Origin: Bremia lactucae | Lineage: Eukaryota; Oomycota; Peronosporomycetes; Peronosporales; Peronosporaceae | Direction: 5' to 3' | NCBI RefSeq assembly: GCF_004359215.1 | Contig: NC_090612.1 | Location: 1 to 49,158 of the forward strand | DNA length: 49,158 nucleotides | In this document: piece after piece, positions 31,734 to 43,060 of the stretch | Layout of the letters: every line of letters begins with the position of its first letter | Position numbering within the stretch: the first letter of the stretch is position 1 | Made by a program: the position numbers and the translations under genes | Notes under the pieces: model-generated | What the model saw: only the letters and a program-made list of their open reading frames with translations | What the model was told of the DNA's origin: nothing | The model's database searches: none

Positions 31734-32226
31734 ATGGCGAGCATCATGGGTATGTAACCGCTAACAACAACATGCGCAATACGCACAATATCGTCATCAT
31801 CAATCTTTTTCTAATTTCAAAGGACAAGAACCACCTGGGATCGTGCCGTTTCCTGCCATAAACAAGTTGCTTATTTATTTGGAGTTCGGAAAAGCGTCTG
31901 ACGATGAGAAGATTGGAGCTCGCAACTCTGCGCTGTTTGGTTACTACTCGCAACTGTTCAATTCAGACGATGGCGAAAAAAAATTTGAGTTTGTTCTTCA
32001 GCGAGCTAAAGAGCGAGTGGCGCTAAAGATAGAAAATGAAGCCGTAGAAAATCAAACTGTTGAAATTGCCAAGTTGCCATCATCACACAGTTCAGGTAGA
32101 TTATCTAGACGATTTAGTCATCGTGTCAAGGCCGAAGATGGAATAGAAGCAATGATATTGAATATTTTGAACCTGTGCGTGCGACGGGAAAAATCGCGAG
32201 TTTGCAAATTAATGATCGTCACGTAA
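31734..32226 (+). CDS. Unrecognised small gene or young pseudogene, two exons
   Basis: Exon 31734-31749 (MASIM plus one base) and exon 31823-32226 are joined in phase 1 across a 73-bp intron with a GTATGT donor and a TTTCAAAG acceptor; the product is 139 aa, starting MASIMGQEPPGIVPFPAINK. After about residue 85 the other two plus frames become protein-like in turn: VDYLDDLVIVSRPKME at about 32095-32142, then NDIEYFEPVRATGKIASLQI and VRYDFKAFYQGFKKPLINYN from about 32152 to 32290. This pattern suggests the original protein was longer and is now broken by two frameshifts or unseen introns. No domain is recognised. It converges on VPS53 and may overlap its 3' end. Confidence 0.4.
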
Positions 32227-32290
32227 GATATGACTTTAAAGCCTTCTATCAAGGGTTTAAAAAGCCATTAATTAACTACAACACAAAGGG

Positions 32291-34901
32291 TCACAGTACG
32301 TTTGCGTTTATACTACCCGTGAATGCAAATGGCGCCTTGGCTAAGTTTTGCATATTCTTTCTCCAATTTTCCGTCATATCGCTAACCTTGCCCTCCATTT
32401 CTGCAATCTTTCCCGTGGGCTTACACTGCATACCCAGCATCTCTAAATACGCTGATTGCTCGCATTTACGAAGGCCTTTCACGACCATTATACCCTGAAA
32501 ATCCTCCGCGGTACCGTCCGGCAACATAATTTTGAAACTTTCGACAAGCATGTCATTTGGCGTGCCTATTAGCTTTAAAACATTTTCTACGGTCGCCATT
32601 TCGTTCGTGACAAATTTGGTGTAACGCGATGTTATTGTAGTCGTGCTTACCGAGGAGATGTGATTACCGTCTTGGCTTAGCACTGGCAATTGTAGAAAAA
32701 GCGTCTTGAGTGCGTACACATCCAAAAGCAGCTGCTGAGTTGCGACTTGATTCATCTTTCGGCACTTCAAGACAGCTTGCAGGATCTTGGGAACGAAAGA
32801 AGCGGTAAACTTGTCGCAAAAGTTTGTGAAATATAGTCCGGACAACATCTGTCTCAATCTTTGAACAAACACTTGCAACTTCTCGCCCATTCGCGTCACA
32901 TACAAACTCTCATCATCCACTGTCTCCCATACCTGCCAATTTGTTTTGTAAAGAGCAGCTAATTCGCGCTCTAATGATGTCTCCAAACCAGCCACGATAC
33001 ACTTCATGGCTGCAGCACCAACGAAATGAAATGTATCAACCTCTTCAGAAAGCTCTATGGCTTCAAAAAATGCCTTGTTAATCTTCGTCTGTATAACTTC
33101 CTCGAGTGATGGCAGCGTCTCAGCGCAGTACTCGGCCGTATTAATGACAAAACAGAGCTCGTCTTCCTGCTTATCCCTTAGCTTCAAATGATTATTCGCA
33201 TTACAGCTCGAGATCTCTAGCCCACCGGATAAACCCGCCGAAGCACTAGGGGGAAGTTTACTAAGAAGACGTTGCGAGTAGAGCCTAAAGCAGTACTTAA
33301 ACTCATTATGAAGATCGAAAAAAGTTTGGCCATTTGTGAGCGCCGTGCACCGTTTAATGGAATTTCGGATGTAAGCAAACATGTTTACTGAGCTCGAAAA
33401 CACAGGCAGCTGGCCATTCCAATCCACCAACTCAGCGCTCATATCTTCGTTTATCATTTGCTCCATGTTTTTTCGCTCCAGCGATATGTATGCCGTCATG
33501 AAAGGGTCGAACGAACACGAAATCATGCCTCGAATTGTTGGTAAGCTCCGGCTGTTGTCGTCAACCAACTGGCAATTCTTTTTCATTTCTTCCACTAACG
33601 CTTTCTGCCCTACCTCACACTTCTTGCGGCGATAATTCGTTGTAATTTCTACTGTGGGGAGTGGATCGACTGCTTCACCGTTCTCATCTATTTTATACTG
33701 TGGACTATCTTCCTCATCCGCAGTCTCTTCAAATCTACGCACTGCGTCGCGTTCAAACATCAGCGCTCGCTGCAGGGACTTCAGCAGTCGTGTTACATCC
33801 ATCTCGTCTGGAGCGAGAGCACCTATCTGAGCGAGAAGATGCGTCCGGGTCTTCTCACAGTACCGAATGCACATACGCCGAGCCATCCGCCAATGTATTG
33901 GAAAGAATGCATTAATTATATCCTCGATGTTAGCAAGAAGTTTATAGAACCATGCGTATCTTGTTTCAGCGTGCTGTAAGCCAGCACACTCTCCTCCATG
34001 GCCGTATAACCTCTCGTAAGACATCAGTTGCTCGTCACAAAACACGCGAATGAGCTTCTCTCTCGTTACGCTGCCCAAAGCATCCACTACATCGCAAGCA
34101 GCTGAAAGGTTGACAAAAACAGCCTGTCGCTCGTCGTATGATGGGAAATTCTCCTCTAGCAAACTTATCGGTCCAATAGACCGAAAGTCAGCAAAAATTT
34201 GACGTCCGAGCTCTTCCTGCAAAGTGCGCACCGTTTCGTGTAGTTCAACAATCTTAATGACACTGGAATAGCTGTCAAAGTGCACGAACAATTGGTTGAC
34301 GGCTTCAAGTAAAGAAGCAGCTTCGCGATATCTACGCTGCGAGGACATGAACTCTAGCTGATCGACTGCATTCACTAGCATATGCAACCGCTTCAATGCT
34401 GTAAGCGTAGTCTGCAGATGTCGCTTCGCATAATCGAGCTGCTTAATATCACGACATGTTTCCTGCACCATAGCTTCCGACTGCTCTGCCTTTTCTCGAA
34501 TTGCCTGTATTTTGTGAAAAAGTTGCTGGGAAGCTGCTTTTGCCTCTATGAGGTCCACAAGTGTCTGGTGAGCCGCCATACTTTGTGATCGCGACGCTTG
34601 TGATAGCAAGTCATCTAGCTCCTTCATGCGAACACGTAGGCGACAAACAAAGCCACCAATATCCTCAAGACTCTGTTCGTCCGGGAAGTTTCGATTAATA
34701 AATTCGCGGGCATCAAATTCAGGCCGGTCCAGCGCGTCTTCTGAGGGCAAGATCTGCACCCAGAATAAAATTAAAACACGGTCACTAGTAGATAAAGACC
34801 TTCAATACCTGAACCAATGTTTCCTTAACCTTTCGCTGCAGGCCTACTGCGCTGGTCCCGTCGTCGCTATGGTCGTTTGCCTTGAAGTCGCCTCTTACCA
34901 T
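32291..34901 (-). CDS. VPS53: VPS53, GARP/EARP tethering complex subunit, two exons
   Basis: Exon 1 is 34901-34809 (MVRGDFKANDHSDDG ... VKETLVQ); exon 2 is 34753-32291. A 55-bp intron (GTATTG...GTGCAG) separates them; the product is 851 aa, near the family's usual length. The N-terminal Vps53 signature is clear: ILPSEDALDRPEFDAREFIN, FPDEQSLEDIGGFV, then a long coiled coil with EAMVQETCRDIKQLDYAKRH and LKRLHMLVNAVDQLEFM. The C-terminal half is helical, as in multisubunit tethering proteins. The protein acts with Vps51/52/54 in tethering endosome-derived vesicles at the trans-Golgi network. An in-frame GTG at 34759 would miss exon 1 and is not the start. It is divergent from polyubiquitin, 307 bp between start codons. 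Confidence 0.95.
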
Positions 34902-35898
<997 letters not shown>

Positions 35899-36436
35899 TA
35901 TGTTTCAATGATTTTGCAGGTATCGTAGGTTGTTAAATCAATACATTGATTTGAATGTCTACATCGTAAAAGAAGTGAGCCGGCACGCACCCTCCTTTTG
36001 GTGCTACCCAAATGTTGTCATTAGATATATGTTGCAGATTTATGACCACGCGAAAATTTCATTGTGCTGGTCTTATAATCGGAGCAGCTTCATAAATATT
36101 ATTTTCGATAAGAGGAATAATAGATATAAGGAATTCCTGAACTCACCGTCGCCCTTTCCTAAACTCACCCCATCCATTTTTCTGATATATTTAATAGGAC
36201 GTTGATAAATTCAAGGAAATGTAATTGGCTGTAATTATGACATTCGACTGGCTTGCGCAGACGACAAGACAGCATTCGTATAAATGTTGCTGTCTCCCAT
36301 GTTGTGAGCCATTAGAGAATTTTGATGGGCAATAATGCGCCATCATCCTTCCTCATGAGCTCGTTGTCCGCACTACTATGAGGTGATGGCAACGGTGTCG
36401 ACTCATTGTAGTCGACAATGAGCGACGGATCAACAT
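35899..36436. other. 3' flank of polyubiquitin, no gene
   Basis: AT-rich, only short frames. It should contain the polyubiquitin 3' UTR. It ends at a Gypsy LTR; a short palindromic stretch GTCGACTCATTGTAGTCGAC lies at about 36396-36415. Confidence 0.5.
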
Positions 36437-36886
36437 TGTAACGGGGCACTGCGACTTGTACTGTTTCAGTATAACTCCACTTCACACTGCTTCAGATGTG
36501 AGTGGTGCCTCTCGTTAGGTGACGTACACTGTACGTATAGAGGAAGACTTCTCTTAAGGCAAGTTAGCTTAAGAGTGTAAAATGAAAACTGTATTAATAT
36601 AGTTAAGTGTCTTGTTAATCTATCTTTGTAAATGTTGTCTTAACTATAAACTAATACTAAACATGTAAATGAATTCTTATCTATCTTATCTCGTAACTCT
36701 CTTTGATTACTTCTACAGCTGATTAGTCTGCGGAATAAATAGACATAATGGTCTATACCTATTTATGGATAAGAATTCAGGAAATTACTATTTAAAGTAA
36801 TTTCCTCCAAATATTATCTACCTTTTGGATAATATTAATTAACAATCTTTTATTGTTAATTTCATGTAACGATACACCCCGTTACA
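36437..36886 (-). mobile_element. Gypsy family B 3' LTR, minus orientation
   Basis: Reading minus it starts TGTAACGGGGTGTATCGTTAC at 36886 and ends CCCCGTTACA at 36437: 450 bp with perfect 10-bp terminal inverted repeats (TGTAACGGGG/CCCCGTTACA). The purine tract GGGAGGGGTGA lies directly outside 36886, so it is the 3' LTR and the element's interior is to the right, mostly lost at the gap. It aligns with the LTR at 11671. Confidence 0.85.
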
Positions 36887-37040
36887 TCACCCCTCCCTTA
36901 AACGACAATCACTCTGAATGTCATTAGGTGGAGTGGTCGCTAAATGACCACTTAATTTTTAAAATGATTTTGATTGGTCAGATCCATCATTTTAAATTCC
37001 ATCGCATGAAGGAACAATTCATGCGGGGTGAGGATAGTGT
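36887..37040 (-). mobile_element. Gypsy family B 3' internal region, with start of an antisense ORF
   Basis: Aligns with the reverse complement of 11520-11670 over its whole length. On the plus strand (antisense to the element) it carries GATTGGTCA at 36972-36980 and two ATGs at 37006 and 37021 at the same places as the antisense ORF of the other copy. It is cut by the N gap at 37041. Confidence 0.65.
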
Positions 37041-37140
37041 NNNNNNNNNNNNNNNNNNNNNNNNNNNNNNNNNNNNNNNNNNNNNNNNNNNNNNNNNNNN
37101 NNNNNNNNNNNNNNNNNNNNNNNNNNNNNNNNNNNNNNNN
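37041..37140. other. Assembly gap (100 N)
   Basis: Exactly 100 N, the conventional size for a gap of unknown length. It separates Gypsy sequence from a LINE that lacks its 5' part. Confidence 0.97.
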
Positions 37141-40100
37141 AAGTTCCCCCGGTACATGCTGGAGTATCCTATGGTAGTGTCTGCGATCGAAAAAGAAGCC
37201 GAGATGATACGGGACAAACTGCAGACGTCAACAAATCGTGGCAAGGTCTGGGAGAAGTGGAAGAAAAGCATTAAGGCCCAACTCCAAGACGTCCAGAAGA
37301 AGCTCCGGATGCAAGACAATCAAGTTGTTGAAGAGGCTCGGGTCCTTTTAGACCAAGCTGCTGCTCAGTATCGTAGCGTTGCTAGTCACTTAAATCGGGA
37401 GCACTTCGACGAAGCCATGAGGAACTATAAGGATACGGTCATGCGGACGAGTCAATACAACCAAGACACCGCCTTCGACTTCCAAGCGGCTAATCCTGAA
37501 AAATCGACCAAGCACTTCTTCCGTCCACTGGACACGAGCTTGCGAAGGGTCTCGATTGAGGAAGTAACGACACCGAGTGTGTTTCCTGGAGCACTGGGGT
37601 TCCGAAATGAAAGACCCAAATAGTCCATCAGGAACGGCTCCTCCACCTGACGATGCAAAGCAACGGAGACCCCTCGCATCCATAGTAAAATTTGTATCGG
37701 AGACCGACCGTTCACTTCTGAGCTCGCCGATCACCGCTTCTGATCTGGCGAGTGCAATTCGCCATATGAAAGCAACTTCGGCACCAGGTCTGGACGGATT
37801 GATGGCAGGTTTCTACCAGGTAGCTCCAGACGTGTTTGGCGAATGTTTGCGTATCGTGTTCAAAGATCAACTTCAGCGTGGGGTGCTCCTTCCGTCTCAG
37901 CGCAAGTCAGCAGTAGTGCTTTTACACAAGAAGGGATCTCGAGCGGAGCCTAGCAACTATCGGCCCATCGCACTCGTGCAGGTCAACGTGAAAGTGCTAT
38001 CAAAGGCTCTGACGTACCGACTGCAGCAAGTGATCGGCGACTTAATCCACCCCGACCAGAAAGGCTTTGTCAAGGGACGCTTGATCCATCACCACGTCCG
38101 CTTCCTCGCAGATTTGCAAGACCTCGTGACGAGTATTGACGAAGAAGCATACGCGCTGTTCTTGGACTTCGAAAAGGCGTTCGACCGAGTCAACTGGGAA
38201 TACATGCTCCGGGTTCTTGATCGAATTGGGTTTGGCACGGGGTTTATTCAGTGGATCCGGCTCCTGTACACCAAACCAGCTGCGCATCTCATCATCAACC
38301 AGAACATCCAGCCCGCACTACATCCCACGCGAGGTGTGAAGCAAGGGGATCCGTTGTCTGCGCTGCTCTTTATCTTGACGATCGAGCCTTTGGGGAACCT
38401 GCTTCGCTCTCATGAGGAGTATGGCGTGTGTCTGAATGCCGACCACACCTGCACAAGCCTGTTCTTCGCGGATGACTCAACCCTCGTGGCCAGCTCAATA
38501 TCAAACCTACAAGCACAACTTGGGATCGTGAAGGAGTACTGCAAGGGCTCCGGAGCAAAACTCAATATTACCAAGTCGGTGCTTTTGACGCTGAACCGGA
38601 GTCATACATGTCCACCACTTCCAGGAATGCGAACGCTAGGTCGCACGGAAACGGTCATATATCTTGGCATTCCGTTCAGTCAATCGTCCGTGGATAATGC
38701 TCTCGCGGAGTTCCTCGAGAAGCGATTCTATGATGGCTTCAATATGTGGTACAGGCGGGCACGAACACTTAGGGGACGGCTCCTGGTTGCCCAAACGATG
38801 GTGCTTTCCCGGTGTGGCATTATACACAACATGTGTCGCTCCCAGTACCAGTAGTGAAGAGATGGCAGTCGTTGCTGAACCGGTTTGTGCTCAGTCGTAA
38901 GTACGATCGCGAGGCATCGCATATCCAGCTCATTCCACGTGAATTCTTGCACCAACGACGCAGTGACGGTGGTCTTCAGATTCCGTGTCTGGAGGCACAT
39001 CTGTAAAAGCAGAGGCTTCAGCTCGTGCTGCAGTTTGTCAGCGCGGCGGGTGCTTCCAATGTTAGAACCTCGACAACAGCAGGTACCGAACTGCTCAAAT
39101 TAGTAGTTCCACCCACGGGTGGATACGGCGCTCTAGACTTCCTCACGATCTCTCCGCTTCGGCATAAAGATATGATAAAGTGGAAAAATTTTCCCATTGG
39201 TGGCGAACGACTTGGATTTGGTGGTACAAGCTGCGGTGGGAAATCACGTGGAAAGATCTTCCTTTGAGTGAACGCGCTTGGTACGGCCTTCGGCAGCCGA
39301 TCTGGTTCAACGTTGACGCGGAACTTCACTACGAGAAGACACCACGGAATCCCACTAACTCAGCTCACCGTCGGTGCTTTGGGATGGTTCCAGAACCTCA
39401 ACGAAGTTTTCGTCTGCATGTTTCAAGTCTTCAACGTGCGTTCATTAGCTGACTTCATGCGCAAAGATTGTGCTTGGCCAACACAGCACGACTTTCTGGA
39501 GCGGCATATTGACTTCACGCTCGAGTATATGACTCTTGGGAAACAAATCAAGTGGCTGAAAGTGCTATACACCGAAGCCACGCAACTCGTCGAACGTCTG
39601 AGAGCGCGGGACGTTGTGAGGCGAGCCCCGCTGACTGAAAGTGGAGGAAGTGTTACACTACCGCATCTGGGATACACGAGCGGCGACAAAGTGCTCCTGA
39701 TTCCATCGATCCCGCGACGAGCTATGCTCCGTGTGGTCTGGTCGCCACCGCTACCAACGAGACCGCACCCGATGACTATACACTCGCAACGTGTGAGTGA
39801 AGAGCAGATCAAGTCAATCGTAAATTACAGCAAGCATTTGCGAAAACTATTGCTGCCAATCTTCGAAGACCTGCAATTTCGTCTCGCGTTCCGTCTTCTG
39901 CCTGTACGAGCTCGGTTCTGGTTCCTGGAAGCTCTTCAACCACGCATACAATACTGCGTGCGTCACGGGTGCGATGCCATTGAGACGGAGAAACATTTGT
40001 TCTTTGAGTGCACTCTTGCAGCACAACTGTGGAGTCAAGCGAACCAGCTGGTGTTTCCGCTTTTCCATACGAGACCATCTTGGGCTAATATCGCCTTGGC

Positions 40101-40431
40101 CACGAAGTTGCCCGTGCGTAATGAGTGGGATGACTGCGCTGGAGTCGTCCATGACGTTTGGCACACACTCCGCGCTGTCACACTTCACTTCATTTGGTCT
40201 GATCGAAATCGTTGCCTGTTTGACGGACGAGAGCCGACTCCTTTGCTCCCTGCGCTCCAAGTGATCTTCACAACGTTCTCGGCACACCTTCGGTTCTTCG
40301 ATAGACGCTTCTACAATAATGATGAAAAGCTAGCCATGACCAAGGTTGTGCGCGCGACGAGATCCCATCCTGCTTTTAAGAGGTTTACCGACCTCCACCC
40401 GGGCATCACCGAAATTCGCCATCAACGATAA
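37141..40431 (+). pseudogene. LINE (non-LTR retrotransposon) RT and C-terminal zinc knuckle, frameshifted
   Basis: The endonuclease-RT linker (37141-37620) shifts frame near 37590 into RT (37577-38854). RT motifs in order: NYRPIALVQVNVKVLSKAL, HPDQKGFVKGR, ALFLDFEKAFDRVNWEYML (catalytic Asp), GVKQGDPLSALLF and FFADDST (catalytic DD). After further breaks (stop at 39004, frame changes near 38855, 39200 and 39340) the frame 39268-40431 ends with the zf-RVT block RHGCDAIETEKHLFFECTLA and AQLWSQANQLVF. Both RT catalytic motifs are intact, but the chain has at least four breaks. The endonuclease is missing, probably in the gap. L1-like by motif style. Confidence 0.9.
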
Positions 40432-41057
40432 CAGCTTGACACGCGCAGGCTGTGCGCCTGGTTATCGGATGCAGTAGTCGCACGCAAATCACACTGATGG
40501 CGTTCCGTTTAGCGAAGACCCAGCCTGCCATTCGACATTGGCGACCATCCTCAGTGAAGGATCGACGGTGTTGCAAGCGAAAACTGGTTGGCTTCACCGT
40601 CACTTTTGTCACCACAGCTGTCAATGTCGCTGTCGCTCCCATTAGAGCTGCTATCGTTGCTGTAACTGTCAGCAGTCATGACCGGCGCTTGGTCGCCGTC
40701 CGAGCAGACATTGCCAGAAGCGTCGCCCAATTGATTGGGCGACCCGTGACCTCTATCATTGTTGTCATTGTCAGTAGTCGCAAGCGGCGATTGGCCGTTA
40801 CCGCTACAGACGTTGCCGGTATCATCCATTGGTTGGACAGTCGATATGGCTTTACCGTTCGCCTCGCCTGCCTTCTCGTCCTCGCCGTTCACGTCCGCGC
40901 TCGCTGCCGTGCTCCCTTCAGGGCTCATGCCCCCCGTCTCCGCAAAGGGTGCAGCCGGAAACAATACAGTCCGCAGAAGGGAGCTCGGCATCGTGTCGGC
41001 GATCCCGGTTTGGTTTGAGTCGGCTGGATTAGCGGTGCGAGTGAGTTTGGCGGCCAT
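40406..41057 (-). CDS. Unrecognised acidic low-complexity ORF
   Basis: The minus-strand frame 40551-41057 (168 aa, MAAKLTRTANPADSNQTGIA) is rich in Asp, Asn, Ser and Gly and contains two related segments of about 36 residues (GNVCSGNGQSPLATTDNDNN and GNVCSDGDQAPVMTADSYSN). It continues in another frame to 40406. No domain is recognised. Given its neighbours (a LINE on the left, tRNA-derived repeats on the right) it is most likely the 5' coding part of another retroelement, cut by the LINE's 3' end. A host gene cannot be excluded. Confidence 0.35.
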
Positions 41058-41394
41058 TGTTGGAGGTGCGCTGGATCTGAAACACCGGGAAATGAGCTAA
41101 CTTGACACAGTGACCGATCTCGCGATGCACTATCGGATGACGAAGTCGGATTCTGCCCTAAATCGCCACCTTCAAGGATCGCAGAGATCGGTCGCAAGGT
41201 GCAGACACTTCTGTCGGGACACGGCTGATTCTCCTGCTGTATGTATACCTGTATACACAAGGGTTAGTGAATTTCACTATACTATACAGTATATACCTTC
41301 TAAGTGCGATTCTACTTGCGCTTCACGTGGCAAATTCGAAAGTGAGCTCCGATACCTATGCATTTCGATATCGGTATTTAGAGGATTTGTAAAA
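41058..41394. other. Region upstream of the acidic ORF
   Basis: No gene seen. It contains related short segments around GATCGGTC and an AT-rich stretch with TATACTATACAGTATATACC; probably the 5' leader of the minus-strand element. Confidence 0.3.
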
Positions 41395-41705
41395 TCCCCC
41401 TTGGGGATCGAACCTACGATCTTCAGCATGGAATAAGAGCCACATACGGACTGAGCTACAACGCACCAAATGTTTCGACAACAATCTGGTACTTAACTGA
41501 AACTACTACCTACGGTACATCTTGTATATTACACATACATTTATTATATTTATGCTAGGTAGATTGAGTAGTCTCTCCGTCTAATTCTAGTAATATAGAC
41601 AACTTTCAACTGAGCTAAGCGCCCTCAGGGGTCCCACCCTGGTGTAGTGGTTAAGCATCGACTTGGTGACCCTAATGACACGGGTTCGATTCCCGCACCA
41701 ACCAC
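41395..41705. repeat. Cluster of degenerate tRNA-derived repeats (SINE-like)
   Basis: Minus, about 41397-41468: a tRNA-like body with TAGCTCAG (A-box type) and GGTTCGATCCCC (B box), but no good anticodon stem. Minus, about 41611-41631: a tRNA-Ala 5' half (GGGCGCTTAGCTCAGTTG). Plus, about 41640-41705: TGGTGTAGTGG and GGGTTCGATTCCC, perfect A and B boxes, but the acceptor and anticodon arms do not pair. Together these look like tRNA-derived SINE fragments, known in Phytophthora genomes. Confidence 0.5.
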
Positions 41706-41905
41706 AAAATTGAAATGGAACAGACTTTCCGATACCCTTGGGACCCCGGGTATCGTTAAGCAAAGATAGGCTCTCGGGCTAGAATTAGAAAAAAAACAGA
41801 ATTAAAAAACTATCAAGAATAATCAGATTAAAAAGGATGAGTTGTAGAATATCTTAGCCAAAGCCGAGTCGGTATAGGTTGTGTTAACGATAAATATACA
41901 ATCGA
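41706..41905. other. Spacer inside the tRNA-derived repeat cluster
   Basis: AT-rich; no coding or RNA signal seen apart from a short direct repeat leading to the next tRNA-like head. Confidence 0.3.
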
Positions 41906-42012
41906 CTTTCAACTGAGCTAAGCGCCCTCTCAGATCGATCGATATTCTACTTGACATGATAAAAACGACGACACGTGCTTTAGTGAGCACTTACATGCCG
42001 ACGGATAGGTTG
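41906..42012 (-). repeat. tRNA-Ala 5' half and repeat tail
   Basis: 41913-41933 (minus) repeats the tRNA-Ala head GGGCGCTTAGCTCAGTTG. 41930-42012 is a direct repeat of 42460-42545 (GATATTCTACTTGA, GCTTTAGTGAGCACTTACAT), so the SINE-like unit is arranged in tandem. Confidence 0.55.
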
Positions 42013-42459
42013 GATGCGCGCTGCCTCGATCATCACACAGCTCTTAGTACTTACATATCTATTAAAAGTCCTTCATTAATAGTTCGGTTCAGCAAAGGAC
42101 CTCTGTTGAGTGCTCTGAAAGCAGCGATGGCCCGTCCATATCATCCTCTATTACTTTTAACCACCATGCTATTCACAGTGCTGGTCGCTAAAGCTAATTT
42201 TATGCTGGTCGATTCTCCTATCATAGATGAGTCATTGACGGGGGAAATGCAACTGCTTAAGTTGGTAGCAACTATGATTTGCGTGCAGTCACTTCACAGT
42301 GGAAGGAAACACAACAATATTATCGATTCCACAATGCGTGATAACGAACCAAAACATCTAGATATCTTTTCTTTCCTTGCAAGTGCTGGACACTGGGGGT
42401 ATCGATCCCCCTTCCTCCCGCATGCGAAGCGGGCGCTCTACTATTTAAGCTAAGCGCCC
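41983..42459 (-). repeat. SINE-like unit with tRNA-Ala head, left arm of a 3.4-kb-spaced inverted repeat
   Basis: About 470 bp, inverted and roughly 90% similar by eye to 45868-46331. The head is the tRNA at 42388-42459. The tail contains, on the opposite (plus) strand, an ORF from 42129 with a signal-peptide-like start, MARPYHPLLLLTTMLFTVLV; the right arm keeps a similar frame for about 65 residues (MPRPYHPLLLFTTMLYTVLV), then shifts. Whether this ORF is real is unknown. Confidence 0.6.
42388..42459 (-). tRNA. tRNA-Ala(CGC)-like, possibly a SINE head
   Basis: 72 nt folding into a full cloverleaf: acceptor GGGCGCT/AGTGTCC with the G3-U70 wobble that identifies alanine tRNA, D-stem GCTT/GAGC, anticodon arm CCCGC-TTCGCAT-GCGGG (anticodon CGC), T-stem GGGGG/CCCCC. 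Oddities: T-loop ATCGATA instead of TTCGANN, weak D-loop, no T-run after it, and a related copy with the same flank at 45868. So it may be a SINE head rather than a working tRNA gene. Confidence 0.5.
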
Positions 42460-42545
42460 TCTCAGATCAATCGATATTCTACTTGATATGATAAAACGAC
42501 GACACCTGCTTTAGTGAGCACTTACATGGCGACTGATACGTTGGA
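42460..42545. repeat. Direct repeat copy of 41930-42012
   Basis: Same order of blocks (TCGATATTCTACTTGA, GCTTTAGTGAGCACTTACAT, GTTGGATGC) as at 41937-42015. It marks the left border of the second LINE. Confidence 0.6.
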
Positions 42546-42797
42546 TGCTTTCCCAGCTTCGACTCAGCTGCCGAGGTTCCCCACCTGACAATCTCAAGCC
42601 GCTACCTCGTCGTACGTGTGATGGTCGAGCTCGCCCCCATATACATACACAATGTGCACGCGCCGGTGAACAAACAAGAAAAACAAGCCTTCTTCTCGAG
42701 TTTGACGACAGAGGGCGTCGAAGAAGCCGCAACTCACTTAGTGCTCGGTGACCTGAACACTCACTTGACCAAAGCCTCGACTGCTCCACGCCGGACT
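42546..42797 (+). pseudogene. LINE 2 endonuclease, second half, inverted
   Basis: Plus-strand reading gives SRYLVVRVMVELAPIYIHNV, HAPVNKQEKQAFFSSL and HLVLGDLNTHLTKA, the middle of an APE-type endonuclease with its GDxN catalytic motif. The first half lies on the minus strand at 42798-43060. The two halves are contiguous in the protein but opposite in the DNA. Confidence 0.75.
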
Positions 42798-43060
42798 TAG
42801 TCGGAGCGCAGCAGCGTCAAGACGCCGTTACTTCGACCTCGCGTCGGTCGTTTGAGCAGCGCGTTCTCGTCACCCACGAACAGCTTGTGCGCGAACATCG
42901 ACTCGAGGTGGAAGTGGAAGGTGTCAAGGTGGTGGCGGTCGGCGAACTTGATCTCTTGGAGACAAGATACTGAGTACCTGGAGAGCAGATGCTCGATCAA
43001 GAGGTGGCCGTTTTTTTCACGCCGTTGGTGTTCACAGTGAGAACACCAACGTTTGTCCAG
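42798..43060 (-). pseudogene. LINE 2 endonuclease, first half
   Basis: Minus strand: TNVGVLTVNTNGVKKNGHLL, IEHLLSRYSVSCLQEIKFAD (the catalytic Asn and Glu regions of APE-like endonucleases), ending GRSNGVLTLLRSD at the inversion point 42797. Confidence 0.75.

Noticed and set aside
34757..34759. GTG start of VPS53
   Set aside because: It lies inside the 3' splice site; exon 1 at 34809-34901 restores the expected N-terminus in frame.
41640..41705. Functional tRNA gene on the plus strand
   Set aside because: A and B boxes are perfect, but the acceptor and anticodon arms do not pair.
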